Below, in pieces: positions 26,638 to 35,380 of a stretch of 64,000 nucleotides of DNA. Numbering within the stretch: position 1 is the first letter of the stretch; each line of letters begins with the position of its first letter. Both the position numbers and the translations under genes were made by a program. The notes under the pieces were generated by a model. That model saw only the letters and a program-made list of their open reading frames with translations, made no database searches and was not told where the DNA came from. Origin of the DNA: Salegentibacter salegens. Lineage in GTDB: Bacteria; Bacteroidota; Bacteroidia; Flavobacteriales; Flavobacteriaceae. Location of the stretch: NCBI RefSeq assembly GCF_900142975.1, contig NZ_LT670848.1:2976001-3040000 (forward strand). Direction: 5' to 3'.

Positions 26638-27173
26638 AAAGAACGCTAACAAAAACCGATAGGATTGCGGTACCGGTTATAATTGCCTTATCTATCCTGG
26701 TGCCAATCATTGTACTTATTTTAATGTACCTGCCAGAACGCTATAATATCTTTGGTACTCAAACAGGAATTTTTCCATTCTTTCACGCGGTTTTAAACGG
26801 CGCTACGGCTCTTTTGTTAATGCTTGGCTATTTCTTTATGAGCATTAAGGAATATAAACTGCACCGAAACGTAATGATTGCCGCATTTGTACTTTCGGCT
26901 ATATTTCTAGTAAGCTACGTGATCTCAAAAATAAGTAACGATCCCGTACCTTATGGCGGTGAAGGCTTTTTGCGACCTGTGTATTTCTTTATTCTTATTA
27001 CACACATCGTGCTTTCGGCAATTATTGTTCCTTTAGTGCTTTTTACAATGTATCGTGGTTTAACCGGGGAATATGAAAAACATGCTAGAGTTGCCCGCTG
27101 GACGTTTCCAATTTGGTTATACGTTGCAGTTACCGGCGTGTTGGTTTATATATTTATGTGGCCTTATTATTAG
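26634..27173 (+). CDS. DUF420 family membrane protein (CtaM-like)
   Basis: A 179-residue protein with five hydrophobic segments and several membrane-embedded histidines (FFHAVLNG, YKLHRNVMIAAF and THIVLSAI), as in DUF420 proteins. Members in Gram-positive bacteria (CtaM) are needed for assembly of heme a oxidases; the same role is inferred here because the gene follows SCO directly. The start is GTG at 26634, overlapping the SCO stop by four bases. No alternative ATG lies close by. Confidence 0.85.
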   Translation: MKRTLTKTDRIAVPVIIALSILVPIIVLILMYLPERYNIFGTQTGIFPFFHAVLNGATALLLMLGYFFMSIKEYKLHRNVMIAAFVLSAIFLVSYVISKISNDPVPYGGEGFLRPVYFFILITHIVLSAIIVPLVLFTMYRGLTGEYEKHARVARWTFPIWLYVAVTGVLVYIFMWPYY

Positions 27174-27239
27174 GCAGAAATACTTCGGAAGAAATTTAAG
27201 TCTTAACAGCTTTAACTGAAGCTTAATAATAAAATTTCT

Positions 27240-27247
27240 TAATTTTG
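27240..27247 (+). promoter_or_regulatory. -7 box (TAATTTTG) for the CSMC gene
   Basis: A perfect TAnnTTTG match ending 18 bases before the ATG at 27266. The -33 element is not clear. Confidence 0.45.
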
Positions 27248-27265
27248 CGTTTAGAAATTACAGTT

Positions 27266-27499
27266 ATGAAAATCAGGGTTTTATTTCTTTTCCTTCTTTT
27301 GCTTTTGCTACCCGAATTAGCCGAAGCACAATGTTCTATGTGCCGTGCGGTATTAGAAAGCGATACCGATCAAAGCGCTGCAAAAGGTATAAATAACGGA
27401 ATCCTTTACCTCATGGCTTTTCCTTATCTCCTAATTGGCGGTTTAGGCTATTTTATATACCGTTCCCGTAAAAAAGCCAAAAAATCTGAGGAAGCTTAA
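27266..27499 (+). CDS. Small CSMC-motif membrane protein, function unknown
   Basis: A 77-residue protein with a signal peptide (about 1-22, Leu-rich, ending AEAQ), then CSMC directly at the mature N-terminus, one transmembrane segment (about 44-62) and a short Lys-rich cytoplasmic tail. The vicinal Cys pair facing the periplasm could bind copper or be redox active, which fits its place right after the oxidase assembly genes; this is inference. A TTG-started frame from 27245 is rejected because it starts inside the -7 box. I do not recognise a named family. Confidence 0.7.
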   Translation: MKIRVLFLFLLLLLLPELAEAQCSMCRAVLESDTDQSAAKGINNGILYLMAFPYLLIGGLGYFIYRSRKKAKKSEEA

Positions 27500-27603
27500 A
27501 CAACTTCAAAATATTTCCTTAAAAAATGTAACTTTTTCTCTTTAGCAGAGTCTTATGGGTGACGCTTTTCAATAAAAAGTTAACAACCTGTAAGTTTACT
27601 GCG

Positions 27604-28305
27604 ATGATAGAAATTAAAGATCTTCATAAATCCTATAAAATGGGCAGTAATTCACTGCACGTTTTAAAAGGAGTTAATTTTAGCGTAGCCGAAGGAGAAC
27701 TCGTTTCTATCATGGGGTCTTCAGGTTCGGGAAAATCTACCCTGTTAAATATTCTCGGAATGCTCGACGAAGCCGATGAAGGCTCTTATACTCTTGATGG
27801 CGTTGCTATAAAAAATCTTAACGAAAAAATAGCCGCCCGCTATCGTAATAAATTCCTGGGTTTTATCTTTCAATCTTTTAATCTTATTTCTTATAAAAAT
27901 GCTTTGGATAATGTAGCCCTTCCGCTTTATTACCAGGGAATTAAACGCGGGGAGCGTATAGATAAAGCGATGTCTTATCTGGAAAAAGTTGGCCTGGCCG
28001 ATTGGGCGGGACATTTGCCAAATGAACTTTCTGGAGGGCAAAAACAAAGGGTTGCCATTGCAAGGGCACTTGCCAGCGATCCTAAAGTGCTTTTAGCCGA
28101 TGAACCTACGGGGGCTTTAGATTCTAAAACGTCTTATGATGTTATGAACTTAATACAGGAGATTAACGATGAAGGCCGTACTATACTTGTAGTAACACAC
28201 GAAGCCGATATTGCTGCAATGACGAAGAGAATCGTGAATCTAAAAGATGGTAGAATAATTCAGGATACCAAAGTCAACCAGGTAAGAGCGCAGCAAAATG
28301 TTTGA
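27604..28305 (+). CDS. ABC transporter ATP-binding protein (LolD/MacB type)
   Basis: A 233-residue ATPase that powers the two permeases encoded next. Walker A is GSSGSGKST (38-46), the Q-loop is FQSFNLIS, the signature is LSGGQKQR (142-149), Walker B is VLLADE (162-167) followed by the D-loop GALD, and the switch His is His199. Sequence and length fit the FtsE/LolD/MacB ATPase group. The ATG at 27604 is preferred to one at 27559 because it opens directly into the first strand of the domain. The 3' end overlaps the first permease gene by 8 bases. The exporter of which this is part is described under the later genes. Confidence 0.95.
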   Translation: MIEIKDLHKSYKMGSNSLHVLKGVNFSVAEGELVSIMGSSGSGKSTLLNILGMLDEADEGSYTLDGVAIKNLNEKIAARYRNKFLGFIFQSFNLISYKNALDNVALPLYYQGIKRGERIDKAMSYLEKVGLADWAGHLPNELSGGQKQRVAIARALASDPKVLLADEPTGALDSKTSYDVMNLIQEINDEGRTILVVTHEADIAAMTKRIVNLKDGRIIQDTKVNQVRAQQNV

Positions 28306-29545
28306 TTTAGAACGTTGGGAAGAGATCTTTGATACGATTCGTAAAAACAAATTACGAACGTTCCTAACCGGGCTTTCTGTAGCTTCGGGGATTTTTATTT
28401 TAGTGATTCTTTTGGGAATTGGTGAAGGAATGCGTAATGGTATTTCAGAGGAATTTAAAAGTGATGCTGCTAATATTATGTACGTGTATACCGGCGTTAC
28501 TTCTAAAGAATATAAAGGCTTAAATCCAGGTAGAAGAATTCAGATGAAAAATGAAGACTTTAATTACACAGCCTTAAAGTACCAGGATGATTTAGAATAC
28601 AAATCTTCCATCTACCGAATTTGGAACGGCATAGTTAACTACGGGAAAGAATCAGGTTCCTATCGCGTAGAAGGTGTTTATCCAGATTATCAGTTTCTTG
28701 AAAACAGTGGTATGATAGAGGGGCGCTTTGTAAATTACAAAGATCACGATAATTTTGAGAAAGTTGTGGTTGTAGGGAATAAGGTTAGAAACGACCTTTT
28801 TAAAGATAGTAAAGATCCGCTGGGCGAGTATATTCAGATCTCGGGAATAAATTTTAAAGTTATTGGCGTTTTTACCGATCCCGGCGGGGAAAGGGAAGAA
28901 AGTAGGGTTTTTATGCCACTTTCTACGGCACAACGCGTTTTTGGTGGGGCTAACAATATTGCCAATATGGCTTTTACTTTAGAGCCCGAAGATAATTTTG
29001 AAGCTGCGCTTGCCGCTTCTAATCGCTTTTCAGCCGACGTTAAAAACCAACTTAAAGAATCACATACCATAGCTCCCGATGATGAGCGCGCGGTGACCAT
29101 CAACAACTCACTGGAAAATGCGAAGCGGTTTTACGATCTTATGGATATGATAAAATTCTTCTTTTGGGGTGTAGGTATTTGTACCATTATTGCCGGAGTA
29201 GTGGGAGTGAGCAATATTATGCTCATTATTGTAAAAGAACGAACCAGGGAAATAGGAATACGAAAGGCTCTTGGGGCAGAACCACTTTCTATAGTAGGAA
29301 TGGTGTTGCACGAGTCTATTTTTGTAACTGCAATTGCCGGGTTTATAGGCCTTATTGCAAGTTTATTGCTATTGGAATTTGTGGGGCCGCTTATAGAAAC
29401 CCAATATATCTCCAATCCTGCGGTTAACTTTAACGTGGCGCTTACCACTGTTTTTATTTTAGTGCTTGCTGGCGCTATTGCCGGATTTTTCCCCGCCTGG
29501 AGAGCTGCGAGAATTAAACCCATTGTTGCATTAAGAGACGAATAG
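28298..29545 (+). CDS. ABC transporter permease, MacB/FtsX type (first)
   Basis: A 415-residue permease with the MacB topology: one N-terminal transmembrane segment (about 21-43), a large periplasmic domain (MacB_PCD, about 44-275), then three C-terminal segments with the FtsX motif NIMLIIVKERTREIGIRKALGA. In this class ATP hydrolysis drives a periplasmic pump without substrate crossing the membrane, expelling it through an adaptor and TolC. The gene overlaps the ATPase gene and is followed after 1 base by a second permease, so the complex may be a heterodimer. Confidence 0.92.
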   Translation: MFDLERWEEIFDTIRKNKLRTFLTGLSVASGIFILVILLGIGEGMRNGISEEFKSDAANIMYVYTGVTSKEYKGLNPGRRIQMKNEDFNYTALKYQDDLEYKSSIYRIWNGIVNYGKESGSYRVEGVYPDYQFLENSGMIEGRFVNYKDHDNFEKVVVVGNKVRNDLFKDSKDPLGEYIQISGINFKVIGVFTDPGGEREESRVFMPLSTAQRVFGGANNIANMAFTLEPEDNFEAALAASNRFSADVKNQLKESHTIAPDDERAVTINNSLENAKRFYDLMDMIKFFFWGVGICTIIAGVVGVSNIMLIIVKERTREIGIRKALGAEPLSIVGMVLHESIFVTAIAGFIGLIASLLLLEFVGPLIETQYISNPAVNFNVALTTVFILVLAGAIAGFFPAWRAARIKPIVALRDE

Positions 29546-29546
29546 T

Positions 29547-30812
29547 ATGTTTAGCAGGGATAAATGGAGCGAAATAATTGAAGCATTAAGTGCGAACTGG
29601 TTTAGAACCATACTTACCGCTTTTGGGGTAATGTGGGGTATTTTCATCCTGGTTATCTTACTGGCTGCCGGTAAAGGACTCGAAAATGGCGTAAAACAGG
29701 GTTTTGGTGGCATTGCTACAAACACGATGTTTATGTGGACGCAAACCCCATCTAAACCTTATAAAGGCCTGCCTAAAGGCCGACGCTATAATTTTAAAAC
29801 AGCCGATGTAGAAGCCCTTCGGGAAAATGTACCCGGACTTCGATTTATTTCCCCTAGAAATCAATTAGGTGGTTTCGGCGGGAACAATAACGTGGTTCGC
29901 GGGCTACAAACAGGAGCCTTTAATGTATATGGTGATTATCCCGAGATCATTCAGCAAGAACCTATGGATGTTACTTCCGGAAGGTTTATTAACTATCTCG
30001 ATATTCAAAATAAGCGAAAAGTTGCCATTATTGGTGAAGGGGTGAGGCGTGAACTTTATGAAAAGGATGAGGAGGTTTTGGGAACTTATCTCAAAATAAA
30101 CGGTGTCAATTTTATGGTAATTGGCACTTATAAGAAAAAAGGTGGCGGCGGCGGAAATGCTGAAGAAGCCCAAAAAGAAATCTATGTACCATTTACCGCG
30201 TTTTCCCAGGCTTTTAATATGGGGGATACGGTAGGTTGGATGGCGATTACTGCCCAGGATGAAAATTCTATCACCAGTTTAAAATCAAGCATTTTAGATC
30301 TTATAAAAAGCAGGCATTCAATTCATCCAGAAGATGACAGGGCTGTTGGTAATTTTGATCTATATGAAGAATTCAACAAGATAAATGGTTTGTTCGTAGC
30401 TCTAAAAGCGGTCGCCTACTTTGTGGGGATTTTGGTATTGCTATCAGGTATAATTGGCATTAGTAATATTATGCTAATTGTGGTAAAAGAAAGAACCAAC
30501 GAAATTGGCGTAAGGCGCGCCCTTGGTGCTACGCCCTGGTCTATTAGGGGGCAAATTTTAATGGAATCTATCTTCCTTACCATTATTTCAGGAATGACCG
30601 GGATTATTTTCGCCACAGGAATAATTGCGGGAATAAATTATGCTTTGAGCGGAATGGATACTTCAGAAATGATGTTTGCCAACCCCAGTGTAGATTTAGG
30701 CGTGGTACTTACCGCCCTGGCAATATTAATATGTTCAGGTTTGTTGGCCGGGCTTATACCGGCGCAGAATGCGATTAAAATAAAACCTGTAGATGCTCTA
30801 AGAACCGAATAA
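29547..30812 (+). CDS. ABC transporter permease, MacB/FtsX type (second)
   Basis: A 421-residue paralogue of the preceding permease with the same plan: an N-terminal segment, a periplasmic domain, and three C-terminal segments containing NIMLIVVKERTNEIGVRRALGA. The two share family motifs but differ throughout, so this is an old duplication. The periplasmic domain has a run of glycines (KKKGGGGGN, about residue 195) that the first permease lacks. The gap to the adaptor gene is 36 bases. Substrate not predictable. Confidence 0.92.
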   Translation: MFSRDKWSEIIEALSANWFRTILTAFGVMWGIFILVILLAAGKGLENGVKQGFGGIATNTMFMWTQTPSKPYKGLPKGRRYNFKTADVEALRENVPGLRFISPRNQLGGFGGNNNVVRGLQTGAFNVYGDYPEIIQQEPMDVTSGRFINYLDIQNKRKVAIIGEGVRRELYEKDEEVLGTYLKINGVNFMVIGTYKKKGGGGGNAEEAQKEIYVPFTAFSQAFNMGDTVGWMAITAQDENSITSLKSSILDLIKSRHSIHPEDDRAVGNFDLYEEFNKINGLFVALKAVAYFVGILVLLSGIIGISNIMLIVVKERTNEIGVRRALGATPWSIRGQILMESIFLTIISGMTGIIFATGIIAGINYALSGMDTSEMMFANPSVDLGVVLTALAILICSGLLAGLIPAQNAIKIKPVDALRTE

Positions 30813-30848
30813 CAAGAAAAAAGTAAAGAAGACTAATACAATCAAAAA

Positions 30849-31967
30849 ATGAAAAAAACAGTTACCATCTCAATTTTAGTATTGATCGCCGTTGTTTTTG
30901 TAGGCGCGTTATACTATTTGTTTCAAAAAAATCAGGAGGATCCTACGGTTTATGAAACCGAGCAGGCTTCAATAGAAACCATCGTTAAGAAAACGGTGGC
31001 GACGGGAAACATTGTCCCAAAGGAAGAAGTGCTTATAAAACCGAATATTTCAGGAATTATAGATGAAATATATATCGAAGCCGGCGAAAAAGTTAAGGCT
31101 GGAGATCTTATTGCCAAAATACGCGTAATCCCAAATGTTAATTCATTACAAAGCGCCAAAGATGGCGTGGCTACCGCGAAGATAAATTTAGAAAATGAAG
31201 AAAAAACTTTTGAAAGACAAAAAGCTTTATTTGAAAAAGGAGTGATCTCTCAAAACGATTTTGATAACGCAGATGCTAACTATAAAAGAATGCAACAGAA
31301 TTACCGTTCTGCAAAACAAAACTTTGAAATTGTTCAAACAGGAACCACCAGCGGAATTGGAAGTGCAGCTAACACGCTTATTAGATCTACAGTAGATGGG
31401 ATGGTTTTAGACGTACCGGTGCGGGTAGGAAATCAGGTAATAGAAAGCAACAATTTTAATGACGGTACAACTTTGGCCACACTTGCCGATGTTAACGAAA
31501 TGATTTTTGAAGGAAAAGTTGACGAAAGTGAAGTTGGGAAAATAAAAGAAGATTTGCCCCTGGAAATAACTGTTGGTGCAATAGAGAATAAAACCTTTAA
31601 CGCGGTTTTAGATTACATCGCGCCTAAAGGAATAGATGAAAATGGAGCGATTCAGTTTGAGATAAAAGGTACATTAGATAAGGCCGATACTACCTTTATT
31701 CGTGCCGGGTTAAGTGCAAATGCGTCTATTATTCTAGATAGGGCCGATGAGGTTTTAGCAATTAAGGAAGCGCTGGTACAATTTGATCCAAAAAGTCAGG
31801 AGCCCTTTGTGGAAGTAGAAATCGGAGATCAACAATTTGAAAGAAGGGATCTGGAATTAGGAATTAGTGATGGTATTCAGGTAGAAGTGAAAAATGGTAT
31901 TTCTAAAGACGATAAAATTAAGGTTTGGAACAAAGTAAAACCAAGTCCGGAATTTGCCGGAAGTTAG
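30849..31967 (+). CDS. Periplasmic adaptor (HlyD/MacA family), first
   Basis: A 372-residue membrane fusion protein. It has an N-terminal anchor (about 4-24), a split lipoyl domain (first half IKPNISGIIDEIYIEAGEKVKAGDLIAKI), a coiled-coil hairpin (about 100-160) that would reach TolC, the second lipoyl half (RSTVDGMVLDVPVRVGNQVI), and C-terminal beta-barrel and membrane-proximal domains. It links the permeases to the TolC-like protein encoded next. A second adaptor follows TolC, so the cluster carries two. Confidence 0.9.
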   Translation: MKKTVTISILVLIAVVFVGALYYLFQKNQEDPTVYETEQASIETIVKKTVATGNIVPKEEVLIKPNISGIIDEIYIEAGEKVKAGDLIAKIRVIPNVNSLQSAKDGVATAKINLENEEKTFERQKALFEKGVISQNDFDNADANYKRMQQNYRSAKQNFEIVQTGTTSGIGSAANTLIRSTVDGMVLDVPVRVGNQVIESNNFNDGTTLATLADVNEMIFEGKVDESEVGKIKEDLPLEITVGAIENKTFNAVLDYIAPKGIDENGAIQFEIKGTLDKADTTFIRAGLSANASIILDRADEVLAIKEALVQFDPKSQEPFVEVEIGDQQFERRDLELGISDGIQVEVKNGISKDDKIKVWNKVKPSPEFAGS

Positions 31968-32029
31968 ATTTTTGCTTCAAAATGTAACAAGTTTAGAATT
32001 TCAAAGACTCATCAACTACAATTCCGATT

Positions 32030-33469
32030 ATGAAAAAATACAGCTTACTAACCATATTTTTATTTTCTGTTTTATTTGCAAAAGCCCAGGAAAACAACAA
32101 ATGGACACTTCAGGAATGTATTAATTATGCCCTGGAGAATAATATTTCAGTAAAACAAAGCGAGCTCGATGTAGAGTTGGCAGAATTGGGAAGAAGGGAT
32201 GCGATTGGTAATTTTCTTCCAAATGTAAACGCTTCCGCAACTAACGCATGGAATACCGGTCTTACCCAAAATATAACTACCGGTATTTTACAAACGCAAA
32301 CTACAAGAAACTTTTCCGCAGGGGTTACCGCAAGTCTCAACCTTTTTGACGGCCTTAGGAATTTTAAGCAATTGCAACGCGCTAAAATATCACAACTTGC
32401 CACCCAGTATGCGCTAGATAAGATGAAAGACGATATAACGCTTTTTGTTGCAGATTCTTACTTGCAGGTGCTTTTTAATAAGCAAAACCTTGAAATTCTT
32501 AAAATGCAAAATGAAGTTACCCAGGAACAATTGGAAAGAACCAGGGAGCTAGTGGAGGCCGGTTCTTTGCCGCAAGGTGATCTTCTGGAAATACAGGCTA
32601 CGAATGCCGATGAAAAACAGCGAATAATCGTTGCTCAAAACAATATTAGAATCTCCCTTATTAGTTTAGCGCAAACCTTACTTATAAAAGATTACGAGAA
32701 TTTTGATATCGTAGAGAGAAACTATGATATTTTTGGGACTGAAATTCTAGATAATCCGGTAGAAGATATTGTAGCGCAGGCTAGAGAAGAACGCTCTGAA
32801 ATTAGAATCGCTGAAGCGAACAGGGAATTAGCGCAAAAAGATGTTGAAATTGCCAAAGGAGCTTATTACCCAAGCGTAGGAGCATTTTTTAACTACAATA
32901 CCAGGGAATCGGGCCAGGGAAGAATAGTTGGTGCAGAGATAGACCCAAATGATCCTACCCGCGAAATTGGTGTGGTAGAACAAACTGGTGATATTGTGGT
33001 TGCTCCTAATGTACTTACTACCATTGGCAGCCCACTACCATTTTTTGAACAGTTACAACGCAACGATGGTATTACTTATGGTTTACAGGTTAGTGTACCA
33101 ATTTTTAATGGATTGGCAACCAGAATCCAGGTAAGAAGAAGCCAGGTGAACGCCAAACGTGCCGAGTACGAATTAGAACAGGCAGAGCTGGATCTTGAGG
33201 CAAATGTTTATCAGGCTTATGTAGATGCCGAAGGAGCTTTTGAAGCTTACGAGGCGGCCCTTGTTGCCGCAAATGCACAGGAACAGGCTTTTGATTATTC
33301 TACACAGCGTTTTGATGTGGGAATTTCTAATGCTTTTGATTTTAGCCAGGCGAAACTAAGATATGAAAACGCACAAAGTGAAGTGCTAAGAACCAAATAC
33401 GATTACATTTTTAAATTAAAAGTACTTGAATTATATTTTGGAGTACCAGTGACAGATCTTAAATTTTAA
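32030..33469 (+). CDS. TolC family outer-membrane efflux protein
   Basis: A 479-residue protein with a signal peptide (about 1-19, ending AKAQ) and the duplicated OEP architecture: LQECINYALENNISVKQSELDVELA opens the first half, and the second half ends in long helices (EAALVAANAQEQAFDYSTQRFDVGISNAFDFSQ). It forms the outer-membrane channel of the exporter. It sits between two adaptor genes, 62 bases after the first and 3 before the second. No own promoter box is evident, which supports one transcript for the whole exporter. Confidence 0.93.
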   Translation: MKKYSLLTIFLFSVLFAKAQENNKWTLQECINYALENNISVKQSELDVELAELGRRDAIGNFLPNVNASATNAWNTGLTQNITTGILQTQTTRNFSAGVTASLNLFDGLRNFKQLQRAKISQLATQYALDKMKDDITLFVADSYLQVLFNKQNLEILKMQNEVTQEQLERTRELVEAGSLPQGDLLEIQATNADEKQRIIVAQNNIRISLISLAQTLLIKDYENFDIVERNYDIFGTEILDNPVEDIVAQAREERSEIRIAEANRELAQKDVEIAKGAYYPSVGAFFNYNTRESGQGRIVGAEIDPNDPTREIGVVEQTGDIVVAPNVLTTIGSPLPFFEQLQRNDGITYGLQVSVPIFNGLATRIQVRRSQVNAKRAEYELEQAELDLEANVYQAYVDAEGAFEAYEAALVAANAQEQAFDYSTQRFDVGISNAFDFSQAKLRYENAQSEVLRTKYDYIFKLKVLELYFGVPVTDLKF

Positions 33470-33472
33470 ACT

Positions 33473-34705
33473 ATGAAGAAAAAGACGCTATTTATAATTA
33501 TAGGAATTGCTCTCGCGCTTATTGTCTTGCTTATAGTAGGTAAAAAAGCCGGCTGGTTTGGTAAATCTGGTAATTTTAAGGAAGTAGAAATAACCAAAAT
33601 TGAACCTATAGATATTATAGAAACTGTTTCGGCAACCGGAAAAATCCAGCCGGAAATTGAAGTAAAATTATCTTCAGAAGTTTCCGGGGAAATAATTGAA
33701 CTTCCCATTGTTGAAGGTCAAGCTGTAGAAAAAGGAGATTTATTGGTTAGGGTTAATCCTGATATTTATCAATCTAGCGTAAATAGAGCTCAGGCCGGAT
33801 TAGAAACTTCAAGAGCGAATTATGCACAGGCCCAGGCAAGTTTAAAACAAGCAGAAGCTAATTATAACCGAAACAAAAGTCTTTTTGAAAAAGGAGTGAT
33901 TTCTAAAGCAGAATGGGACAGGATTGTTTCAGAATATGAAGTAGCACAGGCTAATAAAGAATCGGCTTATTACAATATGCAAAGCACTTCGGCTACGGTA
34001 AAAGAAGCTAAAGACAACCTGGGGCGTACTAATATTTATGCACCTATGAGCGGCACAATTTCAAAACTGGATGCCGAACTTGGAGAAAGGGTAGTAGGAA
34101 CCCAGCAAATGGCCGGTACCGAAATTCTTAGGGTTGCCAATCTTACCAATATGGAAGTAGAAGTAGATGTGAATGAGAATGATATCGTAAAGGTGCAGGT
34201 TGGAGATTCTACCACCGTGGAGGTCGATGCCTATTTAGGGAAAGAATTTAATGGAATCGTTACGGAAATATCAAACTCGGCCGATGCTACCCTTACTACA
34301 GATCAGGTGACCAACTTTAAGGTGAAAGTTCGTATTTTAGAAAAATCTTACAAAGATCTTTTAGAAGGAAAAGCAGATAATTATTCTCCCTTTAGACCAG
34401 GAATGACCGCTACAGTAGATATAATTACTAATAGAAAAGACAATATAATAGGAATTCCTATAAGTGCGATTGTGATTAAAAATGATACCACTGCAGAGAA
34501 AAGTGCTGATCAAAAATATGAAGCTGTATTTCTAAAAGAAGGAGAGAAAGCAGAACTTAGAAAAGTTTCTACTGGCATCCAGGACGACAGCAATATTGAA
34601 ATTACTGAAGGTTTAGCCGAAGGGGAAACCGTGATCACAGGACCTTATAATACCGTAACAAAAAGCCTGAAAGAAGGCGATGATGTTGAGGTAATTAATA
34701 AATAA
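33473..34705 (+). CDS. Periplasmic adaptor (HlyD/MacA family), second
   Basis: A 410-residue adaptor with an N-terminal anchor (about 4-23), first lipoyl half LSSEVSGEIIELPIVEGQAVEKGDLLVRV, a coiled-coil hairpin (about 100-180), second lipoyl half IYAPMSGTISKLDAELGERVVG, and C-terminal domains. Its hairpin shares the FEKGVISK(A/Q) segment with the first adaptor, consistent with duplication. Two adaptors in one exporter operon could form a mixed hexamer or serve alternative permeases. The next gene, tsaB, starts 15 bases downstream and is unrelated in function. Confidence 0.9.
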   Translation: MKKKTLFIIIGIALALIVLLIVGKKAGWFGKSGNFKEVEITKIEPIDIIETVSATGKIQPEIEVKLSSEVSGEIIELPIVEGQAVEKGDLLVRVNPDIYQSSVNRAQAGLETSRANYAQAQASLKQAEANYNRNKSLFEKGVISKAEWDRIVSEYEVAQANKESAYYNMQSTSATVKEAKDNLGRTNIYAPMSGTISKLDAELGERVVGTQQMAGTEILRVANLTNMEVEVDVNENDIVKVQVGDSTTVEVDAYLGKEFNGIVTEISNSADATLTTDQVTNFKVKVRILEKSYKDLLEGKADNYSPFRPGMTATVDIITNRKDNIIGIPISAIVIKNDTTAEKSADQKYEAVFLKEGEKAELRKVSTGIQDDSNIEITEGLAEGETVITGPYNTVTKSLKEGDDVEVINK

Positions 34706-34720
34706 GAAAAATCACAGAAT

Positions 34721-35380
34721 TTGGCATTAATACTTTGCTTAGAAACCGCTACCACAAATTGCTCTGTTGCACTTTCAGAAGATGGTATTTTGTTGGCGCT
34801 TAAGGAGGATAACAACAATAATTATTCGCACGCCGAGAAGTTACACGTTTTTATAGATGAAATTCTAAAAGAAAATAACTTAAGTGTAGCAGATCTTGAT
34901 GCTATTGCGGTAAGCAAAGGTCCGGGGTCTTACACCGGGTTAAGAATTGGGGTTTCTACTGCCAAAGGATTGTGTTTTTCGCTGGATATTCCGCTAATTT
35001 CTATCGCTACATTAGCTTCTTTAGCGGCGCAGGTGGAGATGGAAAAGGGCTTTGTGATCCCTATGTTAGATGCGCGTAGAATGGAAGTTTATTCGGCTGT
35101 TTTTGATAAAGAATTGCATGAAATAAGGGAAACTAAAGCTGAGGTTTTAGATGAAAATTCTTTCGTTGATTATCTTGAAAAGAATAAAACAGCATTTATA
35201 GGCAATGGCGTAGAGAAGTTTAAAGCTATTTGTACGCATTCCAACGCTAAATTTATTACAGGTAAATTGCCATCAGCCAGAGAAATGTGCAGTTTGGTAG
35301 AGGCTAAATACAAAATAAGCGACACCGAAGATGTCGCTTATTTTGAACCTTATTACTTAAAAGATTTTATTGCCGGTTAA
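34721..35380 (+). CDS. tsaB: tRNA threonylcarbamoyladenosine biosynthesis protein TsaB
   Basis: TsaB is the inactive-kinase-fold partner of TsaD in making t6A37 in ANN-decoding tRNAs. The 219-residue protein has the opening ILCLETATTNCSVALSEDG and the conserved SKGPGSYTGLRIGVSTAKGL. The start is TTG at 34721: the conserved first strand begins three codons later and no ATG lies upstream in frame. Its stop codon overlaps that of the convergent mscS gene (shared TTAA at 35377-35380). Confidence 0.94.
   Translation: MALILCLETATTNCSVALSEDGILLALKEDNNNNYSHAEKLHVFIDEILKENNLSVADLDAIAVSKGPGSYTGLRIGVSTAKGLCFSLDIPLISIATLASLAAQVEMEKGFVIPMLDARRMEVYSAVFDKELHEIRETKAEVLDENSFVDYLEKNKTAFIGNGVEKFKAICTHSNAKFITGKLPSAREMCSLVEAKYKISDTEDVAYFEPYYLKDFIAG

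Noticed and set aside
29164..29427. An 87-codon plus-strand frame inside the first exporter permease
   Set aside because: It lies in a second frame of a gene with a complete FtsX domain; its Arg/Tyr/Cys-rich composition is unlike a real protein.
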